Made by a program: the position numbers and the translations under genes. Shown here one piece after another: positions 43,099 to 52,000 of a DNA stretch of 64,000 nt. Under the pieces are notes generated by a model. It saw only the letters and a list, made by a program, of their open reading frames with translations. It was not told the origin of the DNA and did not search any database. The DNA lies in NCBI RefSeq assembly GCF_003991565.1, contig NZ_CP032819.1, positions 4,278,001 to 4,342,000 of the forward strand, in the 5' to 3' direction. The stretch's first letter is position 1, and every line of letters begins with the position of its first letter. Origin of the DNA: Butyricimonas faecalis. GTDB lineage: Bacteria; Bacteroidota; Bacteroidia; Bacteroidales; Marinifilaceae.

Positions 43099-44349
43099 AT
43101 GGCAATAGTAAAACCATTCAAAGGACTGCGTACACCGTCTCAAGAAATTTGTGAGGAGTTAGCGTGTCTACCTTACGATGTAATGAATTCAGAGGAAGCA
43201 GCACAAATGGCTGCAGGAAAACCTCGTTCATTGTTACATGTTACCAGAGCCGAGATTGACTGCCCTGCAGGAACTGATATTCACTCCGAAACTGTTTATA
43301 ACAAGAGTGTTGAGAACTTCAAAATGTTCCAGGAAAAGGGATGGTTGGTTCAAGACAAGGATGCTAAATTCTATATCTACGCCCAGACAATGGACGGAAG
43401 AACTCAATATGGTATCGTAGGTTGCGCTGCCTGCGAGGATTACATGAACGGGATTATCAAAAAACACGAATTGACTCGTCCGGATAAAGAAGAGGATCGT
43501 ATGATCTTGACTCGTTACGTGAAAGCAAACTTGGAACCGGTATTCTTTGCTTACAAAGCTGTTCCGGAAATTGATGCTATCGTTGAGGATATCGTGAAGA
43601 ACCAGAAAGCTGACTACGATTTTGTGGCAGAAGACGGATTCGGTCATCACTTCTGGGCTATCAACTGCCCGGAAACAAACAAACGTCTGGAGGAATTATT
43701 TGCAACGAAAGTTCCTTACACGTATGTTGCTGACGGACACCACAGAACCGCTGCTGCTGCTCGTATCGGTGCCGAGTTCAAATCAAAGAACCCGAACCAC
43801 AATGGTACAGAAGAATATAACTTCTTCATGGCTGTTCACTTCCCGGATCATCAGTTGAAGATCATCGATTACAACCGGGTGGTAAAAGATTTGAACGGTT
43901 TAACCGAAGAGCAATTATTGGCTAAATTGAAAGAACACTTCACGGTTGAAGATATGGGTACGGAGATTTACCACCCGGCTAAATTACATGAATTCAGTAT
44001 GTATTTAGGTGGAAGATGGTATAAATTGACGGCTAAACCGGGAAGTTACGATGATAATGACCCGATCGGGGTATTGGATGTAACCATCCTTTCTAAGCAT
44101 GTATTGGCTGACATTTTAGATATTCAAGATTTGCGTACTTCTAAACGGATTGATTTCGTGGGAGGTATCCGCGGATTGGGAGAACTGAAACGTCGTGTTG
44201 ATAATGGCGAAATGAAAGTGGCTTTCGCTTTATATCCTGTTTCTATGGAACAATTGATCAATATTGCCGATACCGGTAATATCATGCCTCCGAAGACGAC
44301 TTGGTTTGAGCCGAAACTTCGTTCAGGAATGGTAATCCACAAAATCTAA
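43099..44349 (+). CDS. DUF1015 family protein
   Basis: A 416-residue cytosolic protein of the DUF1015 family. Motifs are the N-terminal FKGLRTP...LPYDVMN, YGIVGCAACEDYMNGIIKKHELTRPDKEEDR, and a YVADGHHRTAAAARIG segment resembling ParB/sulfiredoxin-type phosphate loops. The family's activity is not known to me. Its stable place after serC-serA in Bacteroidales suggests a link to serine metabolism. It shares the strong codon bias of its neighbours and is followed by a bidirectional terminator. Confidence 0.88.
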   Translation: MAIVKPFKGLRTPSQEICEELACLPYDVMNSEEAAQMAAGKPRSLLHVTRAEIDCPAGTDIHSETVYNKSVENFKMFQEKGWLVQDKDAKFYIYAQTMDGRTQYGIVGCAACEDYMNGIIKKHELTRPDKEEDRMILTRYVKANLEPVFFAYKAVPEIDAIVEDIVKNQKADYDFVAEDGFGHHFWAINCPETNKRLEELFATKVPYTYVADGHHRTAAAARIGAEFKSKNPNHNGTEEYNFFMAVHFPDHQLKIIDYNRVVKDLNGLTEEQLLAKLKEHFTVEDMGTEIYHPAKLHEFSMYLGGRWYKLTAKPGSYDDNDPIGVLDVTILSKHVLADILDIQDLRTSKRIDFVGGIRGLGELKRRVDNGEMKVAFALYPVSMEQLINIADTGNIMPPKTTWFEPKLRSGMVIHKI

Positions 44350-44368
44350 TAAGATTTGATTCCAATAA

Positions 44369-44394
44369 AAAAGCGACTCGAAAGAGTCGCTTTT
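44369..44394. terminator. Bidirectional terminator between the DUF1015 gene and the ABC permease
   Basis: AAAAGCGACTC pairs with GAGTCGCTTTT around GAAA, a perfect 11-base stem with A/T-rich ends. It lies 2 bases from the permease stop. Confidence 0.88.
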
Positions 44395-44395
44395 C

Positions 44396-45735
44396 TTATG
44401 CTTTATAGCGAAGCCATTTGTATAATTCTTTCCAAGTGACCTTCTTGCCGTACATGAGGATTCCCACCCTATAAATCTTACCGGATAACCACGTGAAGAA
44501 AAGGAAAGAACCGACTAACAATCCCATTGAAGTGATGATCTCCCATGCCGGAACACCGAACGGGATACGTACAAGCATGACCACCGGTGAGGTGAACGGG
44601 ATGAGAGAACTCCATAATACCAGGGGGATTCGGGGCTTTTCATTGCGGCAATACCGATGTAAAGTGCAATAACCAGAATAATTGACAGGGGAGTCATGAA
44701 TTGTTGGGAGTCTGTTTCATTATCAACGGCGGCTCCAATGGCTGCAAATAATGATGCGTATAATAAATACCCTCCAATGAAATAGAATAAAAAGGCTCCC
44801 ACGAATTTCAAGATAAACAGCGGGTCAATGGTTTTTACCAGATTCTGGATGATAGCCAATTGTTCGGGATTAATTTCCGTACCTTGGGCAAACATATTTA
44901 AATCATTGGCGTTCTTTAAGGCCTCCAGGTCAAGATTGGGCATGAAGATAACTTGAGAAATCAGAATGATGCCTCCTCCCAAAACAATCCATATCAAGAA
45001 TTGCACGAGTCCCACGGCAGCTACTCCGATAATCTTTCCCAGCAAAAATTGGAAAGGCTTTACCGAAGAAACCAATACTTCAATAATGCGATTCGTTTTT
45101 TCCTCGATAACCCCTTTCATTACCTGAGAGGCATACATGAAAATAAAGAAATAGATGATTAGCCCGGCAACCAGTCCGATGATAGACGTGATCTCGGACG
45201 AACTCTCTTTGGCGTCTCCGGTATCCGTGACGAGTAACGTTCTCACCAATACAGGTGTTTTGGTGGCGTCCAATTCTGCTTCCAGATCCGGCATTTGGGT
45301 CTTGGCGATTACTTCAGCACGCTTCACCGTCTCTATTTTCTGGCGTAATTGTGAGGCAATCTCGTTCTTCAATTCCATGGGAACTTGAGAGGTGGAGAAT
45401 ACCGGAACCTCAGCATGGGTTATAACATCGGCCGGTATGCGGGCAATGGCGTAATAATCATGCTCTTGCAGAAAGTCAATATAGTTTGCTTCCGGTACAT
45501 CTTGATCGATATACGTGAAACTCGTGTTATTGATTTTTTGAAGCGGGGTTTCTAGCGGTGATTCGTTGATCACCGCAATGGTGCGTTCTTGGCTATCGTC
45601 TCGCAATAGCATCCACATCAGGAAGGCGTAGAATAAAGCGAATAGGATCGGGACAAAAATAGTAACAACAAGAAAGGTCTTTTTACGAACTCTCGTGGTA
45701 AACTCCCGGTTTATAATAATGAGTATCTTGTTCAT
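44396..45735 (-). pseudogene. ABC-2 type exporter permease (NatB-like), frameshifted
   Basis: The reading frame starts at 45735 (MNKILIIINREFTTRVRKK) and encodes an ABC-2 permease: one N-terminal helix (about 20-42), a long extracytoplasmic domain (about 45-180), and several helices from about 185 on. After IGIAAMKSPESP it leaves the family pattern. The true continuation (LVLWSSLIPFTSPVVMLVRIP...) is in another frame down to 44396. One base is missing in or near the run of five C (44623-44627 on the plus strand). Joined, the protein would be about 446 residues. It could be a real mutation, phase variation, or a sequencing error. Its ATPase partner is at 45867-46787. Confidence 0.8.
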
Positions 45736-45830
45736 TTTAATTGAAAATTGAAAGTTGAAAATGGAAAATGAGGTATTGAAAACGTCATTTTAATATTTCA
45801 ATCTAGTATAATTATTTTTAATCTAAAACA

Positions 45831-45863
45831 TCAATCGTAAATCTAAAATCGTAAATCTAAAAT
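45831..45863. repeat. Repeated AT-rich words in the ABC spacer
   Basis: Two adjacent copies of CGTAAATCTAAAAT follow a TAATCTAAAACATC segment. The words match the serC-serA and serA-DUF1015 spacers. Confidence 0.5.
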
Positions 45864-45866
45864 TAT

Positions 45867-46787
45867 TTAGATTTGTTCTTTTACGAGTTTTATAAAGATG
45901 TCGTTCATGCTGGGAATAATCTTTTGATAAGAGATAATGTCTGTTTGGGGCAGAGCTCTTGACAAAAGGGTATTTGCCGGGCAATAGGTGTTTTGTTGCA
46001 AAATAATATCTTGGCGGTCTCCTTCGACACGTTGAGATACTATCTCGAATTCCGATCCGATAATTTGTTCGGGTGAAAACTCCGGGTTGTAACGGCAACT
46101 GAGTTGGTACGTGTTGCTGGCATACTTCTCGCGAATCTGGTTGATCGGTCCCTCGATAATCTTGCGCGATTTGTTAATCAGAGCGATATGGCTACATATT
46201 TCTTCTACCGATCCCATGTTGTGAGTGGAAAAGATGATCGTTGTACCTTTCTTGCGTAATTCAAGAATTTCCCGTTTTAATAATTCGACATTGATGGGGT
46301 CGAAACCGCTGAAGGGCTCATCGAAAATCAATAATTCCGGTTCGTGAAGAACGGTAGTGATAAATTGTACTTTTTGAGCCATACCTTTGGATAGCTCTTC
46401 CACTTTTTTATCCCACCAAGCTTCAATTTCGAATTTCTCGAACCACATTTTAAGGCGGATGATCGCTTCGTGTTTACTGATTCCTTTCAAGCGAGCTAAA
46501 TAAACGGCTTGCTCTCCGACTTTCATTTTCTTGTAGAGCCCTCGTTCTTCCGGGAGGTAACCTATCCGGTTGACATCAGACGGTTTCAGATGTTCGTTTC
46601 TGAAAAATATTTCTCCCGAATCAGGGGCTGTAATTTGATTAATGATTCGAATTAAGGAGGTTTTTCCGGCTCCATTAGGACCAAGTAGTCCATAGATGGC
46701 TCCTTCCGGGATATTGATCGACACATCGTCCAATGCCTTGTGATTTGCATAGGTTTTGACGATGTTCAAGGCTTTAAAGAAACTCAT
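45867..46787 (-). CDS. ABC transporter ATP-binding protein (NatA-like)
   Basis: A 306-residue ATPase that would power the ABC-2 permease encoded downstream. Motifs are Walker A GPNGAGKTS (36-44), the Q-loop region, ABC signature LSKGMAQKV, Walker B LLIFDEPFSGFDP, and the switch His in FSTHNMGSVEE. A C-terminal extension (about 220-306) follows DUF4162-type exporters. The family exports sodium, drugs or other small molecules; the substrate is unknown. If the permease is truly broken, this ATPase has lost its partner. Confidence 0.9.
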   Translation of the reverse strand: MSFFKALNIVKTYANHKALDDVSINIPEGAIYGLLGPNGAGKTSLIRIINQITAPDSGEIFFRNEHLKPSDVNRIGYLPEERGLYKKMKVGEQAVYLARLKGISKHEAIIRLKMWFEKFEIEAWWDKKVEELSKGMAQKVQFITTVLHEPELLIFDEPFSGFDPINVELLKREILELRKKGTTIIFSTHNMGSVEEICSHIALINKSRKIIEGPINQIREKYASNTYQLSCRYNPEFSPEQIIGSEFEIVSQRVEGDRQDIILQQNTYCPANTLLSRALPQTDIISYQKIIPSMNDIFIKLVKEQI

Positions 46788-46800
46788 AATCGGATATTTG

Positions 46801-46830
46801 TCAAAGGCTGCCGGATTCGGCAGCCTTTGA
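46801..46830 (-). terminator. Terminator after the biotin-carrier gene
   Basis: TCAAAGGCTGCCG and CGGCAGCCTTTGA form a perfect 13-base stem with a GATT loop, 3 bases after the biotin-carrier stop on the minus strand and 14 bases before the next gene start. Confidence 0.88.
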
Positions 46831-46832
46831 AG

Positions 46833-47147
46833 TTATTTTATTTCAAACATTAAAGCGTCTTTTGGAAGTTTATCTCCCTTGTTGACGTGGATCTTCGTGA
46901 CCGTACCGCTTATGGGAGCTTGAATTTTATTGTGCATTTTCATGGCTTCCAAAAGGCAAAGTAAATCTCCGGCTTTCACTTCTTGACCTTCCTTCACGTA
47001 CAAATCGATAATAGAACCCGGTATGTAGGTGATAACGGCACCCGGATCGGGTTTTTCCCATTGTTTCCGATGAATGAATTTATCGGTCAGTTGGGTTTTG
47101 TATTTCAAGCCGTCGATTTCTAATGAATCGTATTTTGGTGTACTCAT
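46833..47147 (-). CDS. Biotin carrier protein of an acyl-CoA carboxylase/decarboxylase
   Basis: A 104-residue single biotinyl-lipoyl domain with the biotin motif LLEAMKMHNK (Lys70) and the IQAPISGTV turn. An N-terminal segment of about 30 residues precedes it. It follows the carboxyltransferase gene by 17 bases. The two would carry CO2 between biotin and an acyl-CoA, as in propionyl/methylmalonyl-CoA conversion for propionate formation. No biotin carboxylase or membrane decarboxylase subunit is adjacent. Confidence 0.9.
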   Translation of the reverse strand: MSTPKYDSLEIDGLKYKTQLTDKFIHRKQWEKPDPGAVITYIPGSIIDLYVKEGQEVKAGDLLCLLEAMKMHNKIQAPISGTVTKIHVNKGDKLPKDALMFEIK

Positions 47148-47164
47148 CGTGGTATAATTTTAGT

Positions 47165-48709
47165 TTAAAATGGAGGAATTCCATGTTTTTTAGCCGGGGT
47201 CAATACCGACTTGTTGCTGGATACCTCGATAGAGTGTTTCAAAATCCTTCGGGTTTCCTCGGGTTCGATCACGGAATCGATATAACCTTTAGAAGCGGCC
47301 ACGTAAGGATTGGCGAATTTTTCACGATATTCGGCAACTTTGATTTTACGCATTTCATTCGGGTTCTCGGCAGCCATGATCTCTTTCTTGAAGATAATAT
47401 TGGCGGCTCCTTCAGGTCCCATGACGGCAATCTCGGCAGTCGGCCATGCAAACATGAAGTCGGCCTTCAAATGGCGGGAATTCATGGCGATATAACCTCC
47501 ACCGTATGCTTTTCTAAGGATAACCGTGATCTTAGGTACCGTGGCCTCGCTATACGCGTAAAGAACTTTAGCCCCGTGACGGATAACTCCCATGTGCTCT
47601 TGTTCAACACCCGGTAAATATCCCGGCATGTCCTCGAAGGTTACGATGGGGATATTGAAGGCATCGCAGAAACGTATGAAACGTCCGGCCTTGTCTGAAG
47701 AGTCGCAATCCAGTACTCCGGCAAGAACCGAAGGTTGATTTGCCACGAATCCGATCGTTTCCCCGTCAATTCGTCCAAATCCGACAACGATGTTTTTAGC
47801 AAACTCTTGCTGAACCTCAAGGAAGTCCGAATCATCGGCAACAGCACGGATAATATCGCGTACATCGTAAGGTTGGGTCGGGTCGGAAGGAATAATTTTT
47901 TCGATTTTGTATTCCGGTTTTGGCGGTTTGGAAGGGAACGGTTTGGCTTTTGCTTCGTTACTCCAGGGGATGAAGGTCAACAATTTTTTAATCTGTTCGA
48001 AACATTCATACTCTGAATGAGCGAAGAAATGGGCGTTACCGCTGATTTCACTGTGAACTCTGGCTCCTCCGAGTTCTTCCATGGTTACCACCTCACCTAA
48101 TACCGTTTTTACCACTTCCGGTCCGGTAATGAACATCTTGGAGATGTTGTCCACCACAAACACGAAGTCCGTCAAGGCGGGAGAGTATACGGCTCCACCT
48201 GCACAAGGACCGAGGATTACGGATAATTGAGGGATTACACCAGAAGCTTGGGTATTACGGAAGAAGATCTCTCCGTACCCGGCTAGTGAGTCAACTCCTT
48301 CTTGAATACGAGCACCACCCGAATCGTTAATTCCGATTAAAGGTACACGCATTTTTAAAGCATGGTCCATGATTTTGGTGATTTTACGCGCATGCATCAA
48401 ACCCAATGAACCACCGGCAACGGTGAAATCTTGCGCGTAAATACATACGGGTTCTCCATAAATTGTTCCGGTACCGATAATGACACCGTCACCATGAAGA
48501 ACTTTCTTATCCATATCAAAATCTTTAGACTGATGCTCAACGAACATGTCGTACTCATGGAAAGAGTCTTTGTCCAAAATTGCTTCAATACGCTCCCGGG
48601 CTGTCAATTTCCCCATAGCAGCTTGCTTCTTAATCGCCTCCTCGCCACCTCCTTGAAGAACAATTTCTTTTCTCTTTCTTAAATCAAGAACATTTCTTTT
48701 AAGTGACAT
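47165..48709 (-). CDS. Acyl-CoA carboxyltransferase subunit (PccB/MmdA-like)
   Basis: A 514-residue carboxyltransferase with two crotonase-fold halves. Motifs are KLTARERIEAILD, GINDSGGARIQEGVDSLAGYGEIF, GPCAGGAVYSPALTDFV, a C-terminal KAYGGGYIAMNSRHLKADF, and the AVMGPEGAANIIF segment. It could be propionyl-CoA carboxylase beta or the alpha subunit of methylmalonyl-CoA decarboxylase; the sequence fits both, and a missing neighbour would decide. A TAATTTTG box (48774-48781, minus strand) lies 65 bases upstream. Confidence 0.88.
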   Translation of the reverse strand: MSLKRNVLDLRKRKEIVLQGGGEEAIKKQAAMGKLTARERIEAILDKDSFHEYDMFVEHQSKDFDMDKKVLHGDGVIIGTGTIYGEPVCIYAQDFTVAGGSLGLMHARKITKIMDHALKMRVPLIGINDSGGARIQEGVDSLAGYGEIFFRNTQASGVIPQLSVILGPCAGGAVYSPALTDFVFVVDNISKMFITGPEVVKTVLGEVVTMEELGGARVHSEISGNAHFFAHSEYECFEQIKKLLTFIPWSNEAKAKPFPSKPPKPEYKIEKIIPSDPTQPYDVRDIIRAVADDSDFLEVQQEFAKNIVVGFGRIDGETIGFVANQPSVLAGVLDCDSSDKAGRFIRFCDAFNIPIVTFEDMPGYLPGVEQEHMGVIRHGAKVLYAYSEATVPKITVILRKAYGGGYIAMNSRHLKADFMFAWPTAEIAVMGPEGAANIIFKKEIMAAENPNEMRKIKVAEYREKFANPYVAASKGYIDSVIEPEETRRILKHSIEVSSNKSVLTPAKKHGIPPF

Positions 48710-49047
48710 AAATATTATTTTTTATTTGTAAATGACAGGTCTTATCTCGTGTTAGATCCTATCAACCAATTTGCAAAATTACGAAAAAGAAATGAAGAAA
48801 AAAACACTATTTTGAATGGTTGTAAGTAAAATATTATTAGATAAGGTTTTATGGAATAATAATCAACGCGTGAATTTACACTATCTCGTAACTCTCCGCT
48901 TGGATTGTTCGTTAAATGAACCATTCGAATTGTGGGTTGAGGAAAAGTATGATCAGAAAATATGAGGCAAAAGCCTTGTTCCTGGTGGTCGAATTGGAGA
49001 AATAATTGTAGTTTTGTAGTTGATTAATCTTTGATGAAAAAAGGGAA
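48710..49047. other. Divergent intergenic region between the carboxyltransferase gene and tamB
   Basis: 338 AT-rich bases. TAATTTTG (minus, 48774-48781) and TAGTTTTG (plus, 49009-49016) are -7-box matches facing the two genes; neither has a convincing -33 partner. No structured RNA or other frame was found. Confidence 0.45.
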
Positions 49048-52000
49048 ATGAGATTTTTGCGAAAGCTTTTTAAATATGCATTGAGAATTATTCTGGTTCT
49101 TTTTTCTTTGGTAATTCTCGTGATGATTCTTTTGTATGTTCCGGCCATTCAAAATTTTGTTAAAGGGAAGGCGGAGCAGTACGTGGATGAAAATTTGGAC
49201 ATGAAACTGTCGGTCGGTCGAATCTTGTTGAAATTTCCACTCGATCTGGCCGTTGAAAATATTTATCTGGGACAGACGGAAAAAGACACGATGCTGTATG
49301 CCGATGTCATTCAGGTAAATGTTGCCTTGACAAAACTTTTGAAAAAAGAAATAGAAATTCGTCGTTTGATCGTGGAGAACGCGGCGATTCATTTTGAGGA
49401 TTCTCTCTCTGCGTTAAAAATGAAGGTCGCTTTGAAGGAATTGAGCCTTCGCGTGGATCGATTGAATCTCTCTCAACAAGAGGCAGAAATCCCTTTCATC
49501 GCTCTTAAAGGCGGAAACATCCGGATGAATTTGGGTAGTGGCCCATCCGCGGTTGATACAACCGGGGGCGGGGAACCCGTTCGTTGGCATTTTAAGGTGG
49601 GAGAAGTAACCATTGATAGCGTTGATTATCAGTTACAAGGTCTTCCCATGGGAAAATTTCATGCTGGGATGGGAGAGGCACTCTTGAAAGGCGTGGATGT
49701 CGGATTGGAAAACCAGACGGTTGATTTGGAAAAAATCACCTTGGTACGCGGCTTTTGCGATTTGCTGATGTCAGAATCTACCGGAGAACAACGTGAAACA
49801 GAGGTGACCGCGGAGGAAAGTACTCCTTGGCAAATTCGGGTAGGGACCGTTGAATTGGTGGATAATCGTTTTTTGATGAAACCGATGCGTGTGCCTGTTG
49901 ATGCGGAACAGTTCCCGGAAACGATTCGCGTATCAGCACTTTCGTTGAAAATGGATAGCGTGTTTAACCGGGGAACCGAGATGGCGGCAATGATTCAAAA
50001 TTTGCGTTTCAAAGAAGGAAACGGATTAGATTTAAGAGACTTATCTTGTCGGGTTAGCTTGGAAAGCGAGCAAACGAACGTGTCGAATTTGGTGTTAAAA
50101 ACCGGTAACAGCCAATTGAAAATGAATCTTCGGGCGGAATCTGGGATCAGTGATTTCGGCATGGAAACCCCTATACAGTTATCAATAGACGGAAATATCG
50201 CCGGACAAGACGTCCTGTTGTTTCTGCCGGATTCCAATGATCAGATCACTAATTGGTTATCGGATAAAATTTTTTCTTTATCCGGTTTGGTAAAAGGCAA
50301 GGTCGATCAATTGAACATTACTCGTTTTGAAATTGGGGCAACGGATGGTTTTTCGTTGAAAAGCGAGGGGAGCGTGTCATGCGTGACCGATATGGAAAAA
50401 ATGGCAGGGGAATTGAATCTGGCGTTTGTTGTCGATCGGGGAGCGTATTTCGCGCCTCTCTTGTCAGAGAATGAGGAGGTTGGATTTGTTCTACCGGACC
50501 ACTTGTCATTAACCACCGATGTTACTATCGCGAACCGGACGGCAAAAGTGGATATGAAATTGAAGCCCGGAGGAGGAATCTTGCATGCAGTTGCCGATTT
50601 TGCCTGGCAGGAGGAAACCTATCGTGCGGAAGTTCATTGGAAAGATTTTGCGTTGAATAAATTCATGCCGAATGACTCGTTAGGGACTATTACGGCTCAT
50701 CTTTTGGCCTCGGGGCGGGGGCTTGATTGGAAAGAAATGATCGCGAAAGTGGATGTTGGACTCGACTCCTTATTTTATAACGGGTACGATTATAAAAATA
50801 TCGTTTTGGACGCGGCGTTGAAAGATCGGGAATTAACCGGGGAATTGGTGAGTGATAATCCGGAATTGGACTTGGGAATGAAATTCCGGTTAGGCTTGGA
50901 TGACAACGCCTACAAGATACACGTGAATGGAGATATTCAACAGGTAGATCTGAAAGGATTGCATTTTATGCCGGAAAATATGTCTTTTTCTTTGGGGCTG
51001 AATGTCGATGCAGAATTAAAGGCGGACAGAACCTCCTCTTTACAGGCTGATTTTTCAAATATTGTCTTGCGGGACCTTGCCACTCGCAAGTTGGGGGATT
51101 TGGATATTACTTTCTCCGGCTTGCCCGACAAGACCTTGTTGGATGTCAAGGCGGGAGACTTGACCGTGACGTTTGAAGGGGATGGGGGAAGCACCACTTT
51201 AATCGATCGTTTTAGTGCTGTTGGCGGATTATTGGTTGAGCAGATCGAGAAACATGATTTTAACATGGAGAGATTGAACGAACTGCTACCTGATTTCCGC
51301 TTGACCCTAGGTGCCGGTCGGGAAAATTTATTGAACGGTTACTTGAAAAATAACGGGATACGCTTTGAACGCGTGGCACTGGACGTCGGAACCGACGTGT
51401 CGCGTGATTTCCGGTTAAATTCAAAAATTTATGGATTGAATATCGAGGGTGTTCTCCTGGACAGCCTGTTCGTGTATGCCAAGCAAAAGAACGTGGCATT
51501 GTGCTATGGAGCGGAAATTTTCGGGGCTAAAGATCAATTGGAAGGATTATCCCGCTTGACCGCGGAAGGAAACGTCGAATATGATCAAATAAACGTGAGA
51601 ATACGGGAACATGCCAACGAGGAAGGGGAAATATTCAATGTCGGGGCTAATATCGCTTTACAGGATAGTGCTTTTAGCGTGAGTATTTCCCCGGATCCCC
51701 TTATCTTGGGGTATGTTTCATGGCAAATCAACCGGGGCAACTTCATTCGCTTGAAACAAGGGGAGATACCGGCAGCTAATCTGCAATTATTGAATGGCGA
51801 CAAGCGGATCCGTCTGATTTCGGAAGAAAACGCACATCATGAACCGGAATCCTTAATTGTAGACATTAAAGCCATTGACTTGGGCGGCTTCTCTAAAGCG
51901 CTCTCGTTCCTTCCGGATATATCCGGTTTGTTAGGAGTTGATATGCAGATGTATAGTAAAAATGACGTGATCGACCTTAACGGGGCGGTCAAGGTCGATG

